Assembly (NCBI GenBank): GCA_033980235.1
Contig: CM067075.1
Coordinates: 8,834,608 to 8,898,607, forward strand
DNA: 64,000 bases
Origin: Diadema setosum
Lineage: Eukaryota; Echinodermata; Echinoidea; Diadematoida; Diadematidae
Direction of reading: 5' to 3'
Shown in pieces: positions 35,039 through 46,749 of the stretch (position 1 is the stretch's first letter; the number at the start of each line of letters is the position of its first letter). The position numbers were made by a program, and so were the translations under genes. The notes below the pieces were generated by a model that ran no database searches, was not told the DNA's origin, and worked only from the letters and a program-made list of their open reading frames with translations.

Positions 35039-35044
35039 AGATTG
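35039..35044. repeat. Right target-site duplication AGATTG
   Basis: Matches 33474-33479. Confidence 0.8.
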
Positions 35045-35935
35045 CTACCAACTTTCAAAAAGTGAACACATCCAGGCAATAAAATATCATGGTATATAAT
35101 GGAGAATGCACACTTTTTACCTTTCAGGTTAAAAGTTATTCCATGCCAGGCATGCAACGTCTTACCTACATATGTAGAGCCATGCCTAATGCATTCTCAA
35201 TTGATTTCCTTTCTACAGACCCATTTTAGCACCCCTTCCCCCCCCCCCCCCCCAAAAAAAAGTTCATCATTGTGTTATCTTCAAGCCCAGGTTTGGAAGC
35301 ATGTACACTCCTGCAATAATGTGCGTTACTGGACATTCACAAGCATGCAACACTTCTGCGTGCACGCATACATACATAAACACGCACGCACACACACACA
35401 CACAAACAGGTATATTTTGAGCACAGCTTGCCAATGATGAGGATGCGTTGCACCATAACAATCACTTTGGACCAATGACCTTTTGATAATACATGTAGAT
35501 TATAAATACAACTGCACCTGCCTTCATTTGAAAAGAATTAATTCGGCATTGAGTAATGATTAACTATGAATGCAAAACAATCCAGCAAGCAAAAATCCCT
35601 TCAAATGGTGACTCAATAGGTATACAACTGGAATCACTTACATGTGTGCAAAAATTGATATAATCACTTGATTCCTCATTATATGGCCTGGCTAACATGC
35701 ATGGTACATGTTTTCAGAGAGTGCTCCCTATAGTTATTGACTTACAAAATTTTGTAATATTTTGTGGCAAATTATGTGCTTTGATGCACTAAAATGTTAC
35801 TTTTGAAGGTATGACACCTCTCAACTAAATCAGAGTGACAGACATAATTTTGTTTGTAATCCATTCATAAAATCAAAAACATTGATGTGGACATTGACAT
35901 GGAAGAAAATGTGACACTTCTCATCCATATGACAA
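35045..35935. other. No gene; poly(C) and CA tracts
   Basis: Poly(C) at about 35239-35253 passes directly into poly(A), and (CA)n lies at about 35388-35404. Confidence 0.55.
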
Positions 35936-36005
35936 TCATCATCTCATCTCTGACATCATCACCTCACCAATGACATCATCACCTCACCTATGACATCATC
36001 ACCAC
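35936..36005 (+). repeat. Short minisatellite, about three 22-bp units
   Basis: Unit TGACATCATCACCTCACCAA-like, repeated with minor changes. Confidence 0.8.
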
Positions 36006-36450
36006 TCTGCAAATGTGATTATGTCCAATTACACGACTAGTATTTCAAGGTCACATGCTAAACTTTCATTCCAAAATTTTCTTTAATATCATTTGCACAA
36101 TGTTACACAACACTTCAGTATTCCTCCAATTACACTCAATTTTATTCAACAGTACCAAGAACAGCTAAGCTTAAATGGAACAAAGAGAGAGCCCATAAAA
36201 GGGATGGCATAGTATTTGTTGAGATTAGGATTCAGCTTTTAACTTTTGTGAGATACTTGGAAAGCCCTTCATGAAATGTTAAAGAGCGTACAATTCTAAG
36301 AGGAATTCAAGGTTTACCGGTTTTGCAATGGCCGAGATATCTAAAAACAAAGCAAAACAAAGCGATCCTAATAAAAAGTGGGTCCCACCATAATAATTTG
36401 GATTGCTTTGTTTTGGATGTCTGCCTTTTCAAAACCAACTTTCATCAAAT

Positions 36451-37422
36451 GTGACCCTGCATCACAAAACCAACAAAAAGTCCCAGACATGGATCTTTAC
36501 TTAAGGGCAGATTCTGAAAGAACAGACTCTAAGCTTTAAAATGATGTACTGTATAACTCAATTCAAATGGACTCCCATAACTGACCTACATACTGCCAAG
36601 AAAGCACACACTCTAGAAAAGTGTGAACTGAGAAAAGAGGCTCTGAAGTACAGGGTCTATTTTTATATATATATATAATTTTTTATATAATTGTTTTGGA
36701 TATAAATTCCAAATTTCATTGTCCAAGAATGAAAATTCTTTTTGCCCAATTGATCGTGGGCCCGGCAGCCACTGAGCAGCGCCAGATCGACGTTGCTCTA
36801 ACCTTTTCAACTGTTGAACGGCAAACAAGGTAGCAGCAACTCCCATCTTTTAACGTCTTTTGGTATGACGCGGCCGGGGTTTGAACCCACGACCTCCCGA
36901 TTGTGAGGGCAGCCGCTCTACTCACTGAGCCAACACATCGGTTAATTTTCAAGTGTTTAATCTTTACCAGGCTGTGCTAGCTGCGCTATGAAAGGGACAA
37001 AACACAGGATGTTAACCAACAGAGCAACAACAATGAAGATATCATGAAATTAAGCATGTTCTATCAACACATTCTGTTCATGATTAATGCCAACTTTCAA
37101 AGCAGTAGCAATATCCTTTCAAAAAGTTATTAGACTTGAAAGTGAAGAGTGTGCAAAGGATTTTAAGAAATGAAAAGGGTCCTCTAAGACATATCTGATC
37201 ACTCTACTCTTCCCAAAAACAGGGTTGTAGAAAAAACTGCTGAAAACACACTTTCCCATTCATGTTATGATCCCAAACTACAGAATAATGTAGAAGAAGG
37301 ATAGCCCTTTCAGAAAATATTAACAATTGAAGATTGACTCAGTTGACCATTTTCACCTTTTTTGAGTCCTCATGTAAAATCACGGATTGCGACTTTTTGA
37401 TCATTTTGTGATGCACAGTCAC
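36451..37422. mobile_element. Family G foldback element, copy 1, inserted in family D and itself interrupted
   Basis: The termini GTGACCCTGCATCACAAAAC and GTGATGCACAGTCAC match the ends of 40623-41325. Shared inner blocks include AAAGAGGCTCTGAAGTACAG and CTAACCAACAGAGCAACAACAATGAAG-like DNA. A SINE (36661-36944) interrupts one arm. AAAT occurs on both sides (36447-36450, 37423-37426). Confidence 0.78.
36661..36944 (-). mobile_element. tRNA-derived SINE
   Basis: On the minus strand from about 36940 the head reads TGTTGGCTCAGTGAGTAGAG (A-box TGGCTCAGTGAG), an anticodon-arm-like CTGCCCTCACAATCGGGAG, and B-box GGGTTCAAACCCC. A ~150-bp unrelated body (TTGCCGTTCAACAGTTGAAA and CGTCGATCTGGCGCTGCTCA) and an AT-rich tail follow. 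Comparison with the uninterrupted family G copy at 40623-41325 places the insertion between the GTCTAT and TTCAAG blocks. It is not a functional tRNA gene, because the acceptor stem does not close. Confidence 0.8.
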
Positions 37423-37565
37423 AAATAAACTTTTAATTCCTCTTAGAATTATAATTCTGCTCTTTCATATTTCATGAGAGGTTTCTCATTTTCTCAAAAT
37501 ATAATTGTCAAAAAATGTTGGAAACCAGAAGCCCCATCTCAAAAGAAATTATACCAACCCTTTAA

Positions 37566-39830
37566 ATCTGATCATGCAGTTATTTATAAATATGCTTCAT
37601 AGGAAAGTAGTAAATATAAGAGTAAATTAGTGTTTGTAATCAAATCTCTTCTTAACACTGTGTTGTATTGTATGAAATTACTGCAAATTAATTTTTTTCC
37701 CATCTTGCATTAATTACTCTGTAGATTTCTGATACCAAAAAAAAAAAAAAAGATGCTCGAATACTCTTTCTGAAATCCATCCATCACTACTTTGTAATAT
37801 AGCATACAAACCATTGGACATAAACGTGACTAAACCAATTCCAACAAACCATCATTGAAATGGGCAACAAAGTGCAGTTTACGAGATAAGATTGGAATAC
37901 GCTGGTTATACTCACCATCAACACATTCTTCATTTTCTCTACATACTGCACTAAAATGGCACCCTGCAGATAAAAGAGAAGATAGGAGAAAGAAGAATGC
38001 TGGTGAGCGGACGTCAAACAAAAATAACACGTACAAAATGTCAAAACACTCATTTCAGGACATACACAAACATATAACCTAGTAACTTTTGTCGATACCA
38101 AAACATCATCTTCCAAAATCAATATATGAAATCTGTCACCATACTTCATCATCTACTTACTGCATAAACATACAAAAATAAAGTACACACACAGATTCCA
38201 GGTTACTGACAAACACTTTATAGAAATAACGTGAGTCAATAATGTCACTGTAAAGATAAGACTTTAATTTCATAAATTTAAGAATATGTGTGTCTTCATG
38301 GCATTAGCGTACTCTACACTGGGCACTAAGTATTGCACGCAAACATTTAAAGAGAGCAAAAAAAGCGTAAAAGCTCAAAACAACTATATTGTACACTTGT
38401 ACAATGGCATTAGTGACATGTTTTTTTGTGCTTTTTTAGAGGAATGATAAATGTTGCTGTTTAGAGGCATTCCCCACATGGGTCTTCTTCTATTGTATTC
38501 TGGGATATTTCTCATTTCTATTCGTGTAAAGGTCAATCACTTGTTTCTTGCGCTCTGTTTGCGTCAGATCGCTTTTCACTCCAGCAACTGTACGACGGAC
38601 AAGACCCAAGGGAGGCGCGGATCCCGCAAAGGGAGGAAACTGCAGTCACAGTTTCCATGGCAACCAGATATTCCATGCAAATATTTGCAAGATGACCTCC
38701 GCAGCAGCCTGCCGATGCTGGTGCCCACCAGCGTTCGGTTTCATTCCCGTTCTTTCTCCTTTCATCCCTCATGCAATATTCCAAATTCTGCACAAAATGC
38801 ATATATTATCAGATAAAGCACAGCAGAGTACACACACACGCATATATATCACACCCACACAAATTCTTATGGCACGACAGCGGCACTACTGCACAATGCA
38901 GGCGCATTTGATAATCATGGATATTTACTTCTTCTCATCCATGAATACGATATAATCCAAGGATGGGAAGCAGATATTCCTTGGAACGTTTACTCCGAAC
39001 ATCTAAAATAATCACTCATGCCTCACGTTTAAAGAGTAGGTCTCGTGTATCTTTCTGGAGGAAATACATCATATCTTTTTTCAAACACCAACTCAAAGCC
39101 CGTGTAGCTGTTGGTAAATCTGTTTGCTATTGCCACTGGTGTTGGCACAAAGAATGAAGATAATTAACATGGAGGCAGTAAAGACAAAGACTGAAGATAC
39201 TTGGTATTATCATACCAATGCAAATTAATCACATTCCAGATTATTGTGTCTTTTTCTTATTGAGCCATAACTACTCCATTTTCTTACTAATTCCCTATTA
39301 TCAATGTACAGCATTTGTAAGAAGGCAGGAATGTTAATACTGCAAGTAAATTGTTAAAATTAAATTGCAAAATGTACATCCATTACTTTGACAGAAGGAA
39401 GGAATGATCAAATATCACATCAAAAATCAATGCCAACATTCTTACATGTAAGTACTCAAAATTCAATATTGGCACCGTGCAGGAAGGATTACAACTCTAG
39501 TAGGAATGTTTGTAGCCATAGTGTATATTGCATTTGGACAGAGTTTGTCTAGAATTGTATATTATATGTAGTTTTTGTAAAGACAATTCAGATGTATCCA
39601 AATAGTATTAAGTACTGAAGATGAAATACATGCATTTGTCTGCACGGCTTGGAATTACCAGGTATCACCGGTTTGTAAAAGCATTTGAAAGTAAAAGTTT
39701 AAACCTCCCATTACATTGTAGAGTTCTTTCTTTCTTTGTGTCCGACTTCGATAAAATTTGTACCATTTTATTTTGTTCTTTACTACATGTATAATGTCAA
39801 TTTCAACATGGAAGGGCAATGCACTTTAAA
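37566..39830. other. No supported gene
   Basis: AT-rich DNA with a GC-richer block at about 38540-38720 open in several frames on both strands. An X-box-like site (38651-38664) lies inside this block. No splice or family support for coding. Confidence 0.5.
38651..38664. promoter_or_regulatory. RFX X-box-like site
   Basis: GTTTCCATGGCAAC has X-box half-sites with a 2-bp spacer and one departure from perfect symmetry. It is embedded in a locally GC-rich block. Motif evidence only. Confidence 0.35.
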
Positions 39831-39865
39831 ATTGCACGTACGTACAGTACTAACGTACGTGCAAT
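39831..39865. repeat. Perfect 13-bp-arm hairpin
   Basis: ATTGCACGTACGT and ACGTACGTGCAAT separated by a 9-nt loop. Confidence 0.8.
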
Positions 39866-40622
39866 GTATGCTTTTACCTTCACATACATGTAGCATGGAC
39901 ACACACGTGTACCCACACACTGTGTCACGTCAAACACTATTACCGAGAATTAGTTCATCTTGATACCCAGGTTTGACGCACACCACCCACAAGGCTGAAC
40001 GATAATCATTTAATTATAATACCATTTACAGGTGTACACAGTGGCCTTTTTTTTTCATGCATCACTGAGTAAATAACAAAACAACAAATGCTTTCAGTCG
40101 ATTTGGTTTGACCACGTGACATCAAAACCATCTAATATTTCCAACAGACTTACTTGACTGATTGTGACAATTATCAAAATTACACCTGATTTTTTTTTTT
40201 TAATGCAATACAGTAATGCATGATTTTTGTTTTTACTAGCTGTATCTTACATGTAAATATCATGCTACAAAGACAACAAATTACAAACAAATTCTGTTTA
40301 TCTTTGAACCAGAAAAAAATATATATATATCACATCAAAAATGGTTACTAGTTCTGCAAAGGATTTATTCACCTTGCAAGCAATTATCCATTAATAGCTT
40401 TGATGTGATTAACAACAATTATTAAAAAGCATGTGAACAAATCAATAAGAGCAAATAAAACAAATAAATGCACAGAAATAGTATGTTACCTAATAGAGTG
40501 AAGAAAGGTATCTATCCCACATAAACCCATCTTTGCATCCAATTCTTGTGAAATAAAAAAACAAACAAATTTAACAAAACAATCCAAGAAGAAAGTGTGA
40601 AAAAGGCCACTGAGTTAGACAA
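39866..40622. other. No feature recognised
   Basis: AT-rich, no supported gene. Confidence 0.5.
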
Positions 40623-41325
40623 TATGTGACTGTGCACCTCAAAACGAACATAAAGTCGCACATACTGATTTTGAGTGAGGACTGAAAATAAGTGAAATAG
40701 GTCAACCTAGCCAAACTTGACTTTTCCATATTTTCTGAAAGAGCGGGTCTTCTTTTACATTATGCTAAAATTTGGTATCATAAAACGGGCAGGAAAGTGC
40801 TTTTTTTTTTTTTGCAGTTTATCTCGAACATTTTTGGCAGAATAGTGTGATTAGGTGTGTCTTTAGAATCCCTTTTTCATTTCTGAAAAAGCTTGTCCAC
40901 ACTCTTCACTTTCAACTCTAATAACTTTTGAAAGGCTAGTGCTACTGCTTTGAAAGTTGGCATTAATTACGGACAGAATGTGTTAATGAGGCATGCTTAA
41001 TTACAGTTTAATCTGATAATCCCTTCATTGTTGTTACTCTGGTGGTTTACTTCCTGTTTTTTGTCCCATTCATCGCACAGCCAGCACGGTTTGGTAAAGA
41101 TTAAGCGCTTGAATAGACACTGTACTTCAGAGCCTCTTTTCTCGGTTCACACTTTTCCTGAGTTTGTGCTTTCTTTCCAATATTTAGATAGTTAGGAGAG
41201 TCCATTTGATTTGAGTTTTCAAATACATCATTTTAAAGCTTAAAGTCTGTTCTTTCAGAATATGGTCTTACCTAGAAATTCATGTCTGGCGACTTTTTGT
41301 TTGTTTTGAGGTGCAGGGTCACATA
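40623..41325. mobile_element. 703-bp family G foldback element, copy 2 (intact)
   Basis: TATGTGACTGTGCACCTCAA at the left and TTGAGGTGCAGGGTCACATA at the right form the terminal inverted repeats. The arms continue with partial complementarity over about 200 bp (for example AAAGTCGC / GCGACTTTTTG). No coding. It is the uninterrupted reference for 36451-37422. Confidence 0.82.
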
Positions 41326-43992
41326 CATGTATGATGTGCTTTAAAGACACCTGTTAGATGTACAAATTGTACTTTGATGTTCCTGCAATACATGTACAAT
41401 GTACATGTACCTACATGCATTGCTTCATGGATAGGTACAGTATACTCTAGATGTGCATGTTCACATACTGGTCTAGGCAATGAATTCATACAACTTTGCA
41501 AGACAGTCTTGACAACACAGTTGTCCATCTGGCAACACTTCACAAAGTTCAGCATAAATTGTACAACATGCATCCAGGACATTATCAAGGCTGACTGACC
41601 ATAAAGGCAAAGCTTGTACAAGCGCAATGTGAGCATCTGGCATACAGTTTTCATGGAAATTAAAATGTACTTCATTTCATCAAACTTTTTGATTGATTAT
41701 GAGAACTATTATATATACACAATTACTCCATTTACACTTCTAGAATATACTTTTACACTGCTGTGACTCTGAAAAAAAAATCTTTAAACAAATCATACTT
41801 ACTTTATCACTCTTTACATACACTAACTTTAGTCTTATCAGGTTCAGAAAAAAGTACCAAAATAAAATAGATGAATTACATGTAGCTTGCCATATATCAT
41901 AATACTGTATCATCACTCCACCATACAGCATTTTACTTTGTTTCGATCTGTTTTTCTAAAAAAGTCATGGGAGAATGTTTCAGAAGGTCAAAGTTTCACA
42001 CAATCTCTGAATGAAAGTTGTTCTCAGATCTCTTTCCCTTTTTTTTTCTTACTTCCATCCTATTGACACAATTACAAATTTACTATTCAAAGCAGAATAT
42101 ACCTTTGTCAGCAAACAATCTCCTTCTATTCAAACACAACAAAGTCCACATCCTCAGTACCCGTAACCATAAAATAATCATTGTGGCATTGTGTTTGCAC
42201 TTTGCCAGTCAAGGTATGACACTGTTGTACACGTGCACCTCACAGTGCATGATCTTGAATGACTATACGAGATTATGTGCATGGACAGCGCATTGTATTG
42301 TTTGCAGTGCATTTGTTTCCCCGCATCACTGAATCAGAACTGATTGAAAAGGACTCGTTTCGCACTCTGAGTTGACAAAGTATAAAATAGCGCATTACAG
42401 AGAATATGAACCATGTTCCTCGTCAAACAAGTATTAAATATTCATTGCACCTCGCGATACACCGATATCTGATCGATCGCCTTTGGGATGTATACTTCCA
42501 GTTTTGCGGTTCTAGAAAGTCGTACCAAAGATCCTATGTAGCGTAGGATCTTTCATTGTACATTCCTTTCTGGAAATGTCTTCAACAAATATGTGAGTTT
42601 GACTTCAAGTCAAAGTGGTCTTTCCTGCAAAGCAGATTTTTCCACGCTCTCCACTGAACTTTGTCTGTTGGAAACTTCACCCGTGTCACCTCCTTCATCT
42701 ATAGATATTTTCCATAATTTTGTCGTTTGGCATCATTGGCCCAGCGTTTGGTTGCTTTGTAGAACAATCCCATTTATCAAATGTACAGTTACAGATTAGA
42801 AAATAAAGTAACTCTATTATTCGCGAGATTATGAGACAAATTTGATACGATCTATGAATACTAGCTAGTACCTCAGTGTTCAATGTGCATGAAAGCGTAC
42901 ATTTACGCAATGTGCGTTCATAACCGGAAGTTTATATCCCAAGAATTAACGGTAAAAAAATTAGAGCGCCACACGCGTTCAGATTCGGAGAGCTTTCTTA
43001 TATGTGATAGGGAGAATTCCAATGCACATCTCTGTGCTTCGAACAGTAACCAGAGAAAAGCCCTTTTAATACCCAAGGGTGGCTCTGGCTTTATAGCTGG
43101 TAGCCTGTTGCTTGCATAAGGCGGAGTTCATTACTCTATTTCGGTCCAGTTCAGTCCATTTCAGTATATGCAGTATCAACAGGGGACTTAAGGACACAGT
43201 CTTCATGCAAAATGCATTTTATCTTTAAAAAAAAACACACCAAAAACAGGTCATGCATACAGCACAGCTCAGTGTGAGTGTATTATGGCATACAATGTTT
43301 TGTGAGTATCAAAACGAATTGGGGCTGTGAAACAATTTCTCCAGTGGTTGATTTCATGATCTAGAACCACAAGGGCAGAATTAACAATTAATTCTTTTCA
43401 GGAGAAAAATTAGTGATTTCCCACCACAAAGATAACATACAGTACATGATGGGTAATGGGCAGTCAGTAGTCAATTTCACAATTTATAGGTATATCAAGT
43501 CGACATGCGACATTGCGTGAAATTAAAAACACCACAGAATATACCACATACAATGTATGTGTAACATGATGAACAAGTGACCCATCAAAATGATATGGTG
43601 AACGCTTCCACCAAGAGTGGTCAACAGTGAAAAAAAAAAAATTATTCTGCAAATTTCAATTTACACCAGAGACTGACGCTGCATACATGTACAAATGTAA
43701 CTGCTGAATTTATTAGGATTGATTAAAATAACATCAACACAATGGTACTTGTTTCAGCAAAATCTTACAGAGGAACGCTGCTAGACAGACTTTAAAATTT
43801 TACATCCTCAATGTCATTGTTATCATCATTCAATTACTAATATTATCTATTCTGCATTTCCAGAGGAAAATACAATAGTCGCAATAACACTTCAAGCATA
43901 GTACAAGAGTATCAGGCTTTCCTTGATGTGCTTCCCTACAGGGCCTAAAGGGCCTAGCTAACTGGAGGAGACATCACTGTAATTGCCACAAC
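41326..43992. other. No supported gene; one short hairpin
   Basis: AAAGATCCTA (42527-42536) and TAGGATCTTT (42544-42553) form a 10-bp perfect stem with a 7-nt loop. Open frames on both strands lack support. Confidence 0.5.
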
Positions 43993-44259
43993 TACTGTAT
44001 ACGCCAGATTTTTTAGGTTTTTATTTTCACGAATTTTGCGAGGTTTTTATTTTCGGGAATTTCGCGAGTCAGGTGCTATTCGCAAAATTAAAGACACGCA
44101 AAAATATTGACACTGATCCTGAAGTGAATGTGACGTACACATGTACACTTCTCCAATCAGTACAGGCTTCCACGATCGCGAATTTAACCACTCGTGAAAT
44201 CGTCGGGAATTTCCGATTCGCAAAAATTTAGACTCACGAAATATATGGCGTATACAGTA
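43993..44259 (+). mobile_element. 267-bp CGCGAA-type MITE, family H, copy 1
   Basis: Terminal TACTGTATACGCC mirrored by GGCGTATACAGTA. The interior has GGTTTTTATTTTC, GCGAATTTAACCACTCGTGA and TTCCGATTCGCAAAAATTTA blocks. The second copy is 59994-60240, which is less CpG-decayed. Confidence 0.88.
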
Positions 44260-46656
44260 ATAGACTTGTACGACTCAAAAGACACACACACAAAAAATGG
44301 TGTGCGCTCTTACCAAGAGGGCAGCTCAAGGGCGGCTTCACAGACCTCTCCAAATAACTTTTTCGTTATGAAGTATGCGTACATACATGTAGATGTCTTG
44401 TTTGTTTTTTTAATGTTTCAACTAAATTCTTTGTAATTGCTCATATTCATGTGTACTTTAAATACAATGAATTGGCAATTATACATATCAGATTGGATTA
44501 GAATCACACTGGAAAATCATCAAGCAAAGTATGATTTTCATACATCTATTCGTACTCAACTGTATGTGTGAGTGAGTACACAGAATGACACTATTCAAAA
44601 ATATCACCACACAGACAAAACCTGCAAATTTCTTGAATTTTCTCATATAATATACAAAAGTATAGCTGATTTAATTTCTACTACTCTGTCTGTCTGGTTT
44701 CATTTCATTCATTGCAGCCAGTTTTGATGGGAAGCAGAATTGCGCTTTAAATTGATGAGGCAAATTACCTCATGCTGCAGAGACAAAAAAGACATAAAAC
44801 TTACGGGAAATATATGGGCAGTCAATATCTTTTTATTTTTTCCAGAACTCACTTTTCTTGTCACACTTCATTTTCACAGGAGACATTTTTTTTAATGTTA
44901 TTTTAATGCATTCATAGGTATGCTCCTTTAACCTTGGTTTTTAGAGACCAATGTTTGTATGCTATCCATTTCCAACTGCAGAGTCTAATTTCATTAGAAA
45001 TTCAGAATGACACCGGCAAGACTGCCAGGCTCTAAATCCCAACGTAATTGAATGGATGAAAATGTGACTAAAAATATCATCTGTGACAACGCATTACGCA
45101 GATTAATCATTTATGCGATGTGACGTCAGTTGATGGACCACATCAACAGAGGCATTTTGACATTTGTGAATGTTCCTATGCCTTTGATATGACAACGCAC
45201 TCTCTTTCATCTCATCTCACTGTACAGGAAGGCTGATCAAAAATATCTCTATGATGCTTTTACAAACCACTTATGGAACTACAGCATGGCAGCAAACACT
45301 TGTACATAAATCTGTGCATCATTACTTTCTCTTTTTATGCAAAGCAATATATTTCAAAGGCAAAAATGTGCATGCATCCAGGATATTTGGGTATAGAAAC
45401 AGAATTCACACCTTCGCACCACCCTGTGGCTTTTACATGTAAATGCTTTCAGAGAGTTTGAATATTTTGAATGTAATAGCAGAGAAGAGAACCGGTATGT
45501 TACTGTACATATGGCGAATCAGACATAAAACTACACTTAATCATGACTTGATACCGCAGTGTACGCCACAAGGCCGTAACATCATGGCCACGTGTTTGCC
45601 TCTGCTTGTATTGCAGAGACATGAAAATCATGACTTGGCACAGTATCGCTGTCTTCATCAAATGCATTCTCAGAGTTTCAGTATTTATGACATAAGGTTG
45701 CTTCAAAGGACCTACGCAATGCAGATTTTTGTTTCCATGTTAACTTGTGTCAATTGAAGATACCCTGATCATTACAACTGTACTTATGCTGCCAAGCGCA
45801 TTCAGTTTCTAAATGTGTGCCATCAATTCTATAATGAATTTTGGCAATTTTTCTTTAGACATTTTGGAGCTGCCATAAAAAAATAGGAAAAAAAATCTTT
45901 CAAACCAAAGTTCTGTCAATGACATCAGGTCCTGTCAATCACTGCTACATTTAATCTGATTAACAAAAGATATTGGTCTGCACCTTCCCTTAAGCAAAAC
46001 ATACCCGCATCTTTTCAAACCGTGTTGATCACATCAGTTTCTGTACATGTATGCTATAGCTTAGGGGAAGGTGCAAGCCAATGCCTTTTATCGATCAAAT
46101 TAGTAATGAGGCAAGTTTCATTTCATTCTATTGTTATCAAACTTGATCCTAATCATTCAAGCCCATTCATAAAACACCACCCTAGCTTTGGTTTATTCAT
46201 TTTCCATCTGTACAGTACATCTTCATATTCATCTTTAATAAGATGCTCAAAGGCAAATTTAATACCCCTTTAAAGTTTAAATGCTTATGAGAGGAATATA
46301 CTGTAGATTCTAGGGACTTGAGAGTGGCGTGAAGATTTAATAGCTTTAAAGACTGATTTATATTTTTTTCATGGCTTGGAGTCCTGCTGCTCTTTATGGG
46401 AATAGTAAACCCTTTCCTTGCCAGATTATGACATCATCATCGACTTTGTACAGGAGCTATTTGATGGCAAAAGGCAATGACTTTAACCTACAACCTCGTA
46501 TCAACTCTATGGGTGAACTACAGAACGTCTTAATGGCCACAAAGTGGTAAAGGCCAATGCAGACAAGCACCTGTTATGACAAATGACCTATTAAAGCCTC
46601 GCCCGTCCAATTCTTATGATGTATGATAGTCCACACAGGACAAATTAATCCTGCAT
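44260..46656. other. No supported gene
   Basis: AT-rich DNA. The frames at 45251-45757 occur on both strands and show no domain or splice signals. Confidence 0.5.
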
Positions 46657-46749
46657 TTAACCCAATGAGGATGGACTGATTTTGTTACAACACAAGTTTC
46701 TCATAGAAACTTGCCCGAGTATACTCAGGACTTGTCCTCAATGGGTTAA
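46657..46749 (-). mobile_element. 93-bp TTAA MITE, family A, copy 2
   Basis: TTAACCCAATGAGGATGGAC at the left and TTGTCCTCAATGGGTTAA at the right, in opposite orientation to the copy at 20798-20890. Confidence 0.88.

Larger units (their letters stand above)
36194..37565 (+). mobile_element. Family D MITE, copy 1, interrupted by a nested insertion
   Basis: The left part (about 36194-36450) and right part (about 37423-37565) together match the intact element 54691-55097: AAAGGGATGG start, TGAGATACTTGGAAAGCCCT, CAAAACAAAGCGATCC, TTGGATRTCT, and TTAA end at 37562-37565. The intervening 36451-37422 is a family G element. Confidence 0.8.

Noticed and set aside
36860..36945. tRNA gene on the minus strand
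   Set aside because: A-box and B-box are present, but the acceptor stem does not pair and a long SINE body follows; it is a tRNA-derived SINE head.
38451..38955. Overlapping frames of 89-135 codons on both strands
   Set aside because: Open on both strands in a GC-richer block, no domain, no consistent splice sites; may be a non-coding island.
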